This document shows, in pieces, positions 18,220-26,932 of a DNA stretch of 64,000 bases. The DNA is from JAHELQ01 sp965603365 (GTDB lineage Bacteria; Acidobacteriota; Aminicenantia; UBA2199): the NCBI GenBank assembly GCA_965603365.1, contig CBFDCR010000020.1, positions 4,330-68,329 on the forward strand. The letters run 5' to 3'. Each line of letters begins with the position of its first letter. Positions within the stretch are counted from its first letter, which is position 1. Under the pieces are notes generated by a model. It was not told the DNA's origin. It saw nothing but the letters and a program-made list of their open reading frames with translations, and ran no database searches. The translations under genes and the position numbers were made by a program.

Positions 18220-19911
18220 TTAGTTACTTGAATTGTGGATGAATTGTATCAATTGGTTGATTTTTTCGTTTAAGTCGAGAATGGAATAATCTGGAGTTTT
18301 TTTTGTCACTGTCACTTCTTTTGCTACCCGGACTTTATCGATAGAATTCCCAGATTTTAATTTTGTGCGTTGGCTGTATTGGCCTTCTTTGAATTCTATT
18401 TCTATTTTTGGATGTATTTTTTGTGCTGCTTCTTTATAAACATCGAGGGGAATGTAGTTTTCGATCTCCCGGCCCTGTGTCACCCAGGCAAAGCGTTCTT
18501 TTTCTTTAAATTCCTCTTCTTTTTCAAATTCCTCTAAAATACGGTTTTTGGTGGCGTTTAGATTATCTTGAGACGAATCTTTATCACTATCCATAACAAT
18601 AGCGGATTTTTGATTTAGCCGACATAACTGGATAAATTTTTCTGATTCCGGGTTGTCCAGCGTAAGATGACTCAGCAGTCGTCCGCCGTAAAACATGATA
18701 CTGTAATGGATTCCCTCTTTTAACTCCTGATCTTTGCCCTCTATCCAGTGATTGATATAGATTCGGTCAGAGGGGCCTTCGACCCAGATAACGCAATTGG
18801 CCTGGAGTATATCACTTGCTTTGTAGCCCAGGTCTTTTAAAATTTCCAGTTTTTCTTTATCGGCTTTGACCAGTTTGCAGGTAGTCTGCCCGTCAACCAA
18901 CTGACAATGATATATATTAACACCGTCCATATCAAAGAACGCATTCGAATGGGTTGAAATGAGATATTGATTGTTGGTGTTCTCTTTTATGTATTGGACG
19001 AATTTTTTCTGCAACTCTGGATGTAAGTGAATCTCCGGTTCCTCGATACAAAACACCACATCTTCTTCAATCGTTACTGCCGCCGCCAGGATGATGAGTT
19101 CATGAATCCCCGTTCCAAAAGAATCCAATGGTAGAAGCGGCCCGTTCAGTTTCACATTAATGACATCTTCACCAGCAGGTATCTCGAGATATGCGTCTTT
19201 CTCTCCCAGCAGGTCCCGGAGGAAATTGTTTAGTCTCTCAAATTTGCTTTTACTTTTATCGTAGACAGACAGAATAGGATTTTGTAGATTCTTTAATTCA
19301 TTGATTAAACCTCTTCCGCTTAAATTAGATTCGTCCTTTATTTCTTCTGCTGTGATCTGCCTAAAGACTTCAATAGTTTTTACTTTAAAAAATGGAGTAT
19401 TATAAATTTTATCATAGCGATGAATTGTATCAACTAGATTTTTTAACTTTTTTTCAGTTTCCATTTGATTATATATTCGGTGAATTTCGTCCTGTAATTT
19501 CTCTTTTGAGGGGTAGAATCTGAAGTTTTCATTCTGTGTGTCCGTATAGTATTCAGGCCAGATTGAATCACTATATTCTGAGCTATTTTCTATAAGCTTT
19601 GGCAACACGGATGTAATTTTAGAATAAATGTCACCTGTAATTGGAGAATCCTTTTTAATCTGTAAAGCATAGCCAATTTCTTGATTCGGAAAATTTTTGT
19701 TAAAATCTAAATCTTTTTTGAATTCTCTATATTGCTCATTTGCGAGCATTCTTTTCCTAATCTTAGGTAAATTTTTAATGAATTTTAAAATATTGGATTT
19801 GCCTGAATTGTTTTTGCCGATGAATATATTGATCTTACTTAGATTTTCTATTCGGCACATTTGGGGGCCAAAACTTCTATATCCGGCGATGCCAAATCCA
19901 TCCAGTTTCAT
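18220..19911 (-). CDS. OLD-family ATP-dependent nuclease (AAA ATPase + TOPRIM)
   Basis: 563 residues. Walker A is IFIGKNNSGKSNILKF near residue 30. After a helical arm region come the ABC-type VFCIEEPEIHLHPELQKKF (Walker B, near 290) and the H-loop ISTHSNAFFD. The last ~200 residues hold a TOPRIM domain: CVIWVEGPSDRIYI (catalytic Glu) and IVMDSDKDSS (metal-binding Asp pair). OLD proteins are DNA nucleases used in phage defence, alone or with a helicase partner (as GajA). No GajB-type helicase is here; the partners are a PIN-like DUF4411 protein and an Xre-ImmA protein. GGAGG precedes the start. Confidence 0.88.
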   Translation of the reverse strand: MKLDGFGIAGYRSFGPQMCRIENLSKINIFIGKNNSGKSNILKFIKNLPKIRKRMLANEQYREFKKDLDFNKNFPNQEIGYALQIKKDSPITGDIYSKITSVLPKLIENSSEYSDSIWPEYYTDTQNENFRFYPSKEKLQDEIHRIYNQMETEKKLKNLVDTIHRYDKIYNTPFFKVKTIEVFRQITAEEIKDESNLSGRGLINELKNLQNPILSVYDKSKSKFERLNNFLRDLLGEKDAYLEIPAGEDVINVKLNGPLLPLDSFGTGIHELIILAAAVTIEEDVVFCIEEPEIHLHPELQKKFVQYIKENTNNQYLISTHSNAFFDMDGVNIYHCQLVDGQTTCKLVKADKEKLEILKDLGYKASDILQANCVIWVEGPSDRIYINHWIEGKDQELKEGIHYSIMFYGGRLLSHLTLDNPESEKFIQLCRLNQKSAIVMDSDKDSSQDNLNATKNRILEEFEKEEEFKEKERFAWVTQGREIENYIPLDVYKEAAQKIHPKIEIEFKEGQYSQRTKLKSGNSIDKVRVAKEVTVTKKTPDYSILDLNEKINQLIQFIHNSSN

Positions 19912-19936
19912 CCATACCTCCTCATAGAGTATAAAC

Positions 19937-20443
19937 TTAAGGGCCGATTTTCCAGCCTTCGACTTTGAATATATCGATTAATTTTCCTACTTTTAGACCG
20001 TAATATTTACAAATATCGGGCATTTTGGGGCCATGGAGATTGCCTGTAAATCTTTCGTAGGTGATGACCATTATTTCTGTTTCCCCATCCACATAGGGTA
20101 GTATGTTTTGAGCCTCTAATGCCAGGGCAATCACAAAGGGATCGGAAAAGTTTTTATCTGGTTTTTCCGGGTTGATGAAATTTTTGAATTGGGCCAGGAT
20201 TAACCTGACCCGCTCCATTACCAACGTGTTTGTTTTGATGAACATCATATCGCAATGTTTCATTACCCAATTGAAGAGCTCGTCGTCCCGTTTTTTCAAG
20301 TCTTCCTTCACCTCTTCGGTGGCGATTAATCTGCCTTCCTCGACCAGATGGGTGATAAAATCATCCCACAGGGAGGGGAAGACTTCGTATGAGTATTCCC
20401 TATCGAGGTTAATCAGGGCACTGGTGTCGATGCAGTAGATCAT
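19937..20443 (-). CDS. DUF4411 PIN-like protein, putative toxin
   Basis: 168 residues. It begins MIYCIDTSALINLDREY, the first strand and acidic residue of a PIN-like nuclease fold, and has later conserved acids in DKNFSDPFVIALAL and ATEEVKEDLKKRDDEL. DUF4411 proteins are found behind Xre-COG2856 proteins and have been predicted to be toxins of that pair. It starts 6 bp after the Xre-ImmA stop without a clear ribosome site, so translation is probably coupled. RNase activity is inferred from the fold. Confidence 0.8.
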   Translation of the reverse strand: MIYCIDTSALINLDREYSYEVFPSLWDDFITHLVEEGRLIATEEVKEDLKKRDDELFNWVMKHCDMMFIKTNTLVMERVRLILAQFKNFINPEKPDKNFSDPFVIALALEAQNILPYVDGETEIMVITYERFTGNLHGPKMPDICKYYGLKVGKLIDIFKVEGWKIGP

Positions 20444-20449
20444 GAGAGG

Positions 20450-21589
20450 TTAGTGGAAGAGCATGTCGGTCAGACGGGGGTAGTGTTTTAATTGGATACC
20501 CAGGATATCCAGTGCCCGGCTGGTCGTGATGGTATTCCCCGATTCTGCCTCCATCACCAGCCCTATGAATTTTCTACCCTTCTCGGCAAATTGGTTTCTA
20601 TAAAAGTCTCCGCCTGAATCTCCAGGCAATTTAACCCTTTTCTGGAGTTCACCAAAAGCACGCTGGTAAGATCTAAGGTCTATTTTTTTTAAGGCATATA
20701 ACCTTCTAAGGATGACAAACTGGCTGACCACAAACTTTTTGGATAAATCATTGATCAGGTCAAACAGATTGGCTTGCGGGGATTCGGCAGCGAATTTCAG
20801 GAGTTGTTGGGAGGGGACCAAAAAGTTTCCGGCAAATTCATTGCACAGGTGTTCGGTTTGATCTGGAACTTTGCTTCGGTATTCAATTTCTTCGGGAATA
20901 CATATCCCCGATTGATTTAGCAGGATATGGCCATACTCATGAAACAGCGTAAAGATTCGTCCGTTTCGGCTGTCTTTGGAGTTGATGACAATGACCGGTG
21001 GATAGTCCTGGCGAAGGAGTGAAAATCCCCTGACTTCGCTGACTGGCATCGACATCTGGAACACGAAGATCCCTTGATCTTCCAGATATTGGCGCCAGTT
21101 TTTTAAGGCCTCCCAGTTCGTTTCCCATGATAACTGGACGTCAAGGTCTAATTGTCGTATTTCTCTGGCGATATTCTCCATAGATTGGGTTTGAAAATCA
21201 ATTTTTTGGGGAGGCTGGACTGGATAGGCCAACTCTTTCATTAAGTCACGGGCCACCGACTGATACCACCCAGCCTTCCTGATGGCCAGAATGGATTTCC
21301 TGGATAGGGGATAATCCAGACCGATTGGGCCGGGTCTGAAATCTTTCGGCAGGGGAGATTCTTCGGGAATCTGGGGCATAAAAAAGACGGCCAGGGGGCG
21401 TTTATACAGGTTGGCCAGATTGCGCAATTTTGAGATGGTGGGCAGGGCTTCCCCCTCTTCCCACTGTTGATAGACCTCGTTTTTGACCGCCGCAGTTTTG
21501 GCTGCTTTGTCGATACCTATAGAAAGACTCTCCCTTGCCCAACGCAAGATTGCCCGATTGATAGGTGCCTTGTAAGAGATCGCATTCAT
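20450..21589 (-). CDS. Xre HTH + ImmA/IrrE metallopeptidase protein, putative antitoxin/regulator
   Basis: 379 residues. Residues about 15-70 are an Xre-type helix-turn-helix (LSIGIDKAAKTAAVKNEVYQ). Residues about 165-270 are the COG2856 zinc peptidase domain with FTLFHEYGHILL, the HExxH motif, and a downstream Glu in EHLCNEFAGNFLVP. Such proteins cut or sense a partner and repress their own operon. It is the first gene of the operon Xre-ImmA, DUF4411, OLD, all closely spaced (6 and 25 bp). Confidence 0.85.
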   Translation of the reverse strand: MNAISYKAPINRAILRWARESLSIGIDKAAKTAAVKNEVYQQWEEGEALPTISKLRNLANLYKRPLAVFFMPQIPEESPLPKDFRPGPIGLDYPLSRKSILAIRKAGWYQSVARDLMKELAYPVQPPQKIDFQTQSMENIAREIRQLDLDVQLSWETNWEALKNWRQYLEDQGIFVFQMSMPVSEVRGFSLLRQDYPPVIVINSKDSRNGRIFTLFHEYGHILLNQSGICIPEEIEYRSKVPDQTEHLCNEFAGNFLVPSQQLLKFAAESPQANLFDLINDLSKKFVVSQFVILRRLYALKKIDLRSYQRAFGELQKRVKLPGDSGGDFYRNQFAEKGRKFIGLVMEAESGNTITTSRALDILGIQLKHYPRLTDMLFH

Positions 21590-21687
21590 GAACGCTATCC
21601 TTGTTTCATAATAAATTTATAATAAAAGGAACGTTTAGTCAACCCATTTGGCAATAGTGAGATTTTTGGGGGGGGGTATATTATAGT

Positions 21688-21714
21688 ATGACAAAGAAAA
21701 TTTGGGATTGTTAA
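21688..21714 (+). other. Eight-codon upstream ORF of the second CARDB/IPT copy
   Basis: Reads MTKKIWDC-stop, directly ahead of the pseudogene start, matching 14772-14798 (MKKKIWEC). The two differ only at residue 2 and by the conservative Glu/Asp change. Confidence 0.25.
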
Positions 21715-21715
21715 A

Positions 21716-22061
21716 ATGTATGAGTTTAAGAAAGTACAAAAGTTTATGGTTCTGGGATTGGTGGTCTTTTTTGTTTTTCCCCTGCTTTTCCGGGCGCAGT
21801 TCAGACCCCACAGGACGGTTAAAACAGACCTGGTGGTAAAATTGATCTGCAGGGGTTTTAATCCCATGTAAAGGCCGCAATTTTGGGCATACCAAAGGCA
21901 CCAAGAAGGTGAGGTTTGGCACTGCCGAGGCTGCCGTGGTTTCCTGGTCCACCACCACTATTGTCGTCACCGTTCCCTCCCTGTCTCCCGGCACCTACCC
22001 GGTCAATATCGAGAAAGACGGCGAAGACGCCTGCTCCGGACTCGATTACCCCGTTCTTTGA
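21716..22061 (+). pseudogene. Internally deleted copy of the CARDB/IPT gene
   Basis: The 5' part (21716 to about 21866) encodes the signal peptide and first strand (KTDLVVKLICRGF) as in the copy at 14800. It then jumps to the last IPT domain and finishes like the full copy (YPVNIEKDGEDACSGLDYPVL at DNA level). At the junction the frame meets TAA (21869-21871), so only a 51-residue peptide could be made. Roughly 670 bp are missing relative to the intact gene. Confidence 0.85.
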
Positions 22062-22079
22062 CATAACAAAGGCGAGGGG

Positions 22080-22841
22080 TTAGTCGAATTTGTCCTGGTC
22101 TTCGATGTCGTCGCGGCCGGCTTTGTCGTAGTCGTAGATCTCGATCTTTTCTGAGTAGTACCAGTCGAACATGTCGCGCCGCAGCTTGGCCATCCAGGTC
22201 TTGCCCTCCGCCTTTCGCTTCATATTGTAAAACACCACCCCTTCGGCCATCACCTGGTCATCCCAGCCCATCTTGGAAGCCCGCTTGGTGTAGTAGCGGG
22301 ACTGCAGCCAGTCTTTGAACCAGGAACTCCAGTTGTCGAAGGTGCGGTCGTGGTCGTGAAACGATTTATAGCGCAGGCTGGAGATGGCCTTCTCAAAAGG
22401 ATACCATTCGTGGAGGTCCAGTTTGAGGGGATTGGCCTGGACCTTGGGGCCGATCAATTCGCCCGCCTGCTCGCCGTCCTCTTTGACATAGCCTTTGCCG
22501 ATGGACATAAAAACGCCTTCCATGATAAAGGTCTTGCCCTTCATGATCTGCAGGGGGTCTATGACGTTGAGCCGGTTCTGCACCGCCACCAACCTTCCCC
22601 CTTTGGTGAGGAGTTTAACATTGGTGCCGTCCAATTTTTCTACCGCAAAGGTTTCGGGATCTTCAAATACCCAATCGTAGCCGGGATTTACCCGCTCCAC
22701 CACCAGGTAGGCTTCCGGTGACCGCATGCCCATAGGGCGGCCGAATTTTTTCCACTGCTCCGGGTTCACCTTAAAGGTCTGGCGGATAAAGGGGCACTGC
22801 AATTTCGGAAAATCTGACAATAAAGGCTTCTCTTCGCTCAT
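22080..22841 (-). CDS. RNA-ligase-like nucleotidyltransferase (intact copy)
   Basis: 253 residues. Motif I of the covalent nucleotidyltransferase superfamily is EKLDGTNVKL, with Lys69 as the predicted AMP-accepting residue. FIMEGVFMSIG fits motif III/IIIa, MAEGVVFYN motif IV, and EGKTWMAKLRRDMF motif V. This set resembles the RNA ligase (Rnl2-like) branch. It may seal or repair RNA; no substrate gene is adjacent. ATG 22841 was chosen because GGAGG lies 4 nt ahead; ATG 22844 and an upstream start are less likely. A deleted copy is at 17828-18057. Confidence 0.75.
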   Translation of the reverse strand: MSEEKPLLSDFPKLQCPFIRQTFKVNPEQWKKFGRPMGMRSPEAYLVVERVNPGYDWVFEDPETFAVEKLDGTNVKLLTKGGRLVAVQNRLNVIDPLQIMKGKTFIMEGVFMSIGKGYVKEDGEQAGELIGPKVQANPLKLDLHEWYPFEKAISSLRYKSFHDHDRTFDNWSSWFKDWLQSRYYTKRASKMGWDDQVMAEGVVFYNMKRKAEGKTWMAKLRRDMFDWYYSEKIEIYDYDKAGRDDIEDQDKFD

Positions 22842-22891
22842 CATTCCTCCACCCCCTATTATACATGAAATGGCGCTAAAATTCACCCCAT

Positions 22892-22920
22892 TTGACAAGA
22901 GTAAAAGGATTCATTACAAT
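22892..22920 (+). promoter_or_regulatory. Strong promoter overlapping the M16 peptidase start
   Basis: TTGACA at 22892-22897, 17 bp, TACAAT at 22915-22920. The expected transcription start is about 22927, next to ATG 22928, which predicts a leaderless mRNA and excludes the in-frame ATG at 22919 if this promoter is used. Confidence 0.65.
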
Positions 22921-22927
22921 GGCGGCG

Positions 22928-24295
22928 ATGAAAAGAAGGCTGAATGGTCTATTTTTCGCTGTGCTGACGGTGATATTTTTCATTTTGCCCGCTGCTGCCG
23001 AGGAAGAGGACGCGGGTTTTAAATATTTTGCCTGTGACAACGGACTGCGGGTGGTGCTGTCCCGGAAGGATTTTTTGCCACTGGTAAATATTGCCCTGGC
23101 AGTGGATATGGGCTCCAAAAACGAGAGCACCGAGACTAGTGGCCTGGTGCATATCCTGGAACACATGATCCTGTTCCGGGGCAGCAAATATCACAGCGGC
23201 ACCTTCCTGGGCGAAGAGATCCGCCGCCGCGGCGGCTATTTTAACGGCCACACCGACCATGACCTGGCCACCTTTGAAATTTCCCTGCCGGCGGAACAGG
23301 TGGAATTCGGCTTAGAGGTTTTAAAGGAGCTGGTCTTTGATCTGAAGCTGACCCAGGAAGAGTTAGACAAGGAGAAGGAGATCATCCTGGAGGAGATCCG
23401 CAACATCGAGGATGACCCGGATCAGTGGGGGGAGATGCTGGCCCTGCAGCGGCTTTTTAACGGTCACCCCTATGGCAGACCCATCTATGGAGAGCCGGAC
23501 ATTATTGCCGGAGCCACGGTTGAAACGGTCCGTTCGTTTTACCGCCGTTACGTTGTTCCCGGCCACTGTGCCCTGGCCGTGGTGGGCCGGTTTCAGGTGG
23601 CCGGGCTGGAGCCGAAAATCAAGGGGATCTTTGGTTCCTTGGGAAAAGGCGAGGAGGCGAAAATCGCCTTCAAGGAGGCGGCAAGACTAAAGAAGAACGT
23701 CGATATGCAAAAGACCATGGATATAGAGAAATCCCACCTGGTCTTTGCCTTTGCCGCACCCCCGTACAATCATGACCGTCAACTGGCCATGCGGGTGCTC
23801 ACCCAGATCCTGGGGGGAGGCATCACCCCCATGCTGGGCAGGGCACTGCGGGATAGACGAAGGCTGGTGGAGGGCATATCCGTGCGCTACATCATCATGA
23901 AGTACGGCGGGGCCGTTATCGTCCACCTGACTTTAGATCAAAAGAATATCCGTACGGCCAAAACCAGGCTGTTGACATTTTTTAAGGAGGCCACCCGGCT
24001 TCGCTATGCCCTCGATGAATATCTGCCGGCACAGCAGCGGTTGGCCTTTGATTACCTGGGGGCGGCCAGGAACCAGATCCACTATCGATCGGAAGAGTTC
24101 AGGGAGAAAGGCATCAATGCCGCCGTATCTTATGCCCGCTATTTGCTGTTAAACGAGGAACTGGAAAAAGAGGACTTTTTCCAGAGGCTGGCCGGGATCA
24201 GGGCTAAGGATTTAAGAAAGGCGGCTTCCGACTACCTGGCGGGTAAAAAATACGTGATGCTCTCCATTACGCCGGGGCAGGAAAACAGACGATGA
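22928..24295 (+). CDS. M16 zinc peptidase, catalytic subunit, exported
   Basis: 455 residues. Residues 1-24 are a signal peptide ending AAA-EEE. The catalytic HxxEH is HILEHMI (near residue 75), followed by LDKEKEIILEEIRNIEDDP, where the downstream Glu completes zinc binding. The second half is a degenerate M16 domain. This layout, with an inactive partner gene overlapping by 4 bp, is that of heterodimeric bacterial M16B peptidases that act in the periplasm. The start is ambiguous: ATG 22919 has AAAGGA upstream but lies inside the -10 box; 22928 fits a leaderless transcript. Confidence 0.88.
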   Translation: MKRRLNGLFFAVLTVIFFILPAAAEEEDAGFKYFACDNGLRVVLSRKDFLPLVNIALAVDMGSKNESTETSGLVHILEHMILFRGSKYHSGTFLGEEIRRRGGYFNGHTDHDLATFEISLPAEQVEFGLEVLKELVFDLKLTQEELDKEKEIILEEIRNIEDDPDQWGEMLALQRLFNGHPYGRPIYGEPDIIAGATVETVRSFYRRYVVPGHCALAVVGRFQVAGLEPKIKGIFGSLGKGEEAKIAFKEAARLKKNVDMQKTMDIEKSHLVFAFAAPPYNHDRQLAMRVLTQILGGGITPMLGRALRDRRRLVEGISVRYIIMKYGGAVIVHLTLDQKNIRTAKTRLLTFFKEATRLRYALDEYLPAQQRLAFDYLGAARNQIHYRSEEFREKGINAAVSYARYLLLNEELEKEDFFQRLAGIRAKDLRKAASDYLAGKKYVMLSITPGQENRR

Positions 24296-25599
24296 GAATA
24301 AAAGCGCCGGGGCTGTTTATCGTTATCCTGATTTTTTGCCAGGGCCTATCGCCCCAGTCTTTGCCCATATGGAAAGATCCCCCCCAAAAACTCTTAATCG
24401 ACGAACATTTCCCCATCGTGTACCAGCAGGATGTGTCGTCACAGATCACCATCGTGCAAATACTGGTCAAGGGGGGCAAGAAGTGGCAGCCCCTCGGTCT
24501 ATCGGGCATCGCCTATTTGACCAGCCGGCTGGCCTTAGAACCGCCGGACAGCGGGAAGGTCAGAACCCTACTGAAATTGGGCTCCGCCTTTTCCTGGCAG
24601 GTGGAGGGCGATTTCGCCCTCATGACCGTCAAGTGCCTCTCCCTACACCTGGAAGAGACCCTGGAGATCATGACCGCGATTCTGGCAGATCCCCTCTTTT
24701 CCAGTCTCCGCATCGTCCACCTCAAGGAGCAGATGGAATTTCAACAGAAGGGCCAACTGGACGACCCGGCGGCAGCCGTGAGCCAGGCCGTGACGGATGC
24801 CTTCTTCACTGTACCCGGCTACGGCGGTTCGGTCTTCGGCACCGAGGACTCTCTTAAGAGGATCAAGAGAAAGGATGTGGAAGATTTTTATGAGAAATAT
24901 TTCAATCGGGCCAACATGGCCGTGGCGGTGACCACCGACCTGGCCGCAGATGAAATCAGGCGCCTGATGAAGAGCCACTTTGTCAAGATTCCCACCGGAA
25001 CGCCGCCCCCGGAAGTAACGGCCAAGACGGTGGTCCCGGGGAAAAGAGAGATCGTTATTGTTAGAGAACGGGAACAGGTGTTGATCGCCTACGCCGCCCC
25101 GGTCCCGCCGCTCGACAGGGACAATTTTGTCCTGGCCATGCTGCTGGAGGACCTGTTGGCCAAAGGAGCCGGTTCGCGCTTGTGGCGGCTGCGGGCAGAG
25201 TCGAAGCTGGCCTACACCGTGGATGCCCAACTGAATCAGATGCAAGACGGCGGCACCCTGCAGGTATATTTAAAGACCGCCCAGGAGAAGAGCCAGACCG
25301 CTCTGGCGGCTTTAAAAGAGGAGATGTTGTTGCTCTTTAAAGGCGGGATTAGCGAAGAGGAACTGCAGATGACCAAAATTCATACCCGGGCCGACTTTCT
25401 CCGCCGCAGCGAGACCAAAGAGAGCCGGGCCTTAAACCTGGCCTTCTTCGAGGCCTGCGGCCTGGGGTACCGGTTCCTGGAAGATATTTTTAGCGCCCTG
25501 GATGCCGTTACCCTCCGGCAGATGAACCGATTTATTAAACAGGTATTGCACCCCGACCGCCTGCTCCTGGTAACCGCCGGCCCCAGATCCCAACCCTAA
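24292..25599 (+). CDS. M16 peptidase family, non-catalytic subunit, exported
   Basis: 435 residues with a signal peptide (GLFIVILIFCQGLSPQS). The zinc motif is lost: the position of HxxEH reads GLSGIAYLTSRLAL. The C-terminal domain keeps the Arg/Tyr substrate-binding element (SRLWRLRAESKLAYTVDAQL), as expected for the subunit that shapes the substrate channel. It overlaps the catalytic subunit gene in ATGA. The pair probably degrades or processes peptides in the periplasm. Confidence 0.88.
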   Translation: MRIKAPGLFIVILIFCQGLSPQSLPIWKDPPQKLLIDEHFPIVYQQDVSSQITIVQILVKGGKKWQPLGLSGIAYLTSRLALEPPDSGKVRTLLKLGSAFSWQVEGDFALMTVKCLSLHLEETLEIMTAILADPLFSSLRIVHLKEQMEFQQKGQLDDPAAAVSQAVTDAFFTVPGYGGSVFGTEDSLKRIKRKDVEDFYEKYFNRANMAVAVTTDLAADEIRRLMKSHFVKIPTGTPPPEVTAKTVVPGKREIVIVREREQVLIAYAAPVPPLDRDNFVLAMLLEDLLAKGAGSRLWRLRAESKLAYTVDAQLNQMQDGGTLQVYLKTAQEKSQTALAALKEEMLLLFKGGISEEELQMTKIHTRADFLRRSETKESRALNLAFFEACGLGYRFLEDIFSALDAVTLRQMNRFIKQVLHPDRLLLVTAGPRSQP

Positions 25600-26057
25600 A
25601 TCCAGATATCTTTCAACAGGGCGGCAATGGTTTCCAGCCCTTTGGCGTCGGTGTCGTCGAAGTCGTTGAGTCTTTCGCTGTCTACATCCAGCACCGCTTT
25701 TAGATTGTGCCGGTGGTCGAAGAGGGGCACCACGATTTCCGAGTTGGCCCGGCCGTCGCAGGCCACATGCCCGGCAAATTCGTGGACATCGGGCACCACC
25801 ACCGTCTGTTTTGAGGTGGCAGAGGCGGCACAGACCCCCTTATCCAGCCCCAGCTTCATGCAGGCCGGGGGGCCCTGGAAGGGGCCCAAGATGAGCCGCT
25901 CCTCCTTTAGAAAGTAGAACCCCACCCAGAAGTAGTGGGGGAACCGGCTCTTCAAGATGGCGGCGGTGTTGGCCAGGGTGGCCACCACATCCACGTGCCG
26001 CTTGACCTGGGCCCGCACCTGCCCGGCCGCCCACTTATAAGCTTCCTCTTTTTTCAT
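25596..26057 (-). CDS. msrC: Free methionine-(R)-sulfoxide reductase (GAF domain)
   Basis: 153 residues forming one GAF domain. The three cysteines of the fRMsr family are present: Cys in PPACMKLG, Cys in KGVCAASA, and Cys in GHVACDG; the family strand EIVVPLFD and VLDVDSE are also there. It reduces free L-methionine-(R)-sulfoxide with thioredoxin. ATG 26057 was chosen; a TTG three codons upstream also exists, and no ribosome site is obvious. It converges with the M16 pair, overlapping the stop by 4 bp. Confidence 0.93.
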   Translation of the reverse strand: MKKEEAYKWAAGQVRAQVKRHVDVVATLANTAAILKSRFPHYFWVGFYFLKEERLILGPFQGPPACMKLGLDKGVCAASATSKQTVVVPDVHEFAGHVACDGRANSEIVVPLFDHRHNLKAVLDVDSERLNDFDDTDAKGLETIAALLKDIWI

Positions 26058-26194
26058 CAAACACAATTCATAAGAGCTTCCAGTATTTTGCGATTCTTTT
26101 TATTCACTTCCAATGTTTATACCTTCGCCTTACATAGTTTCTCGTCTTTTAAAAAATCACTCAAAATCATTATTATTAACAGCTGGCCTGGCGG

Positions 26195-26932
26195 TTACTG
26201 GAGGATCTCGATGATGGGGCGCCTGCGATTTTGCCGGTTGTGCCACCATTTGATGAGGAGCAGGCCGATCAGGAAGCCGCCCACGTGGGCCAGCCAGGCA
26301 ATACCCTGGCCGCCGAGGTTGAGGAACTGGAAGACAAACCAGACGATCAGGAAGATGAAGGCGGGGATATCCACGAAGGTAAAAAAGAAAAAAATAAACA
26401 CCAGGCTGCGCACCCGGGCATTGGGGTAGAGGATCAGGTAGGCGCCCATCACGCCGGAGACCGCACCGCTGGCCCCGATCACGGGGGTGAGGGAATTAAA
26501 ATGAAAGAGGATGTGAACCAGACTGGCCCCCAGGCCGCACACCAGGTAGAAGAAGATGAATTTTAGCCTCCCCAGGTAGTCCTCGATATTGTTGCCGAAG
26601 ATCCACAAAAACAGCATATTACCCAGCAGGTGCCACAGGGAGCCGTGCATGAACATGGAGTAGAGCAAGGTGAGAAAGGGAGGAATATCTCGATAGACAA
26701 ACTCCTTCCGGGGATAGCCGAATTGATCGCTCACCACCCGGTAACCGATGGGTTCGGGAATGCTTTCGAAATGGGTAATCTCCCAGGGGATCATGGCGTT
26801 TTTTACGATGTGATAATTTAAATCCGTCGCGATCCCCTGATACAAAAATACCACCACATTGATGACGATGATGACGATGGTGACATAGGCGGTGCGGCGG
26901 GTAGGGTTGTAATCTTTGATGGGAAGCAACAT
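26195..26932 (-). CDS. Rhomboid-family intramembrane serine protease
   Basis: 245 residues with about six membrane helices. The catalytic serine motif is IGASGAVSGVMGAY (GASG) and the histidine lies in WLAHVGGFLIG. HGSLWHLLGNMLFLWIFG is the conserved HxxxN region of TM2. It starts in TAATG with the end of glnS, so it is the last gene of a gltX-glnS-rhomboid operon. The substrate is unknown. Confidence 0.93.
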   Translation of the reverse strand: MLLPIKDYNPTRRTAYVTIVIIVINVVVFLYQGIATDLNYHIVKNAMIPWEITHFESIPEPIGYRVVSDQFGYPRKEFVYRDIPPFLTLLYSMFMHGSLWHLLGNMLFLWIFGNNIEDYLGRLKFIFFYLVCGLGASLVHILFHFNSLTPVIGASGAVSGVMGAYLILYPNARVRSLVFIFFFFTFVDIPAFIFLIVWFVFQFLNLGGQGIAWLAHVGGFLIGLLLIKWWHNRQNRRRPIIEILQ

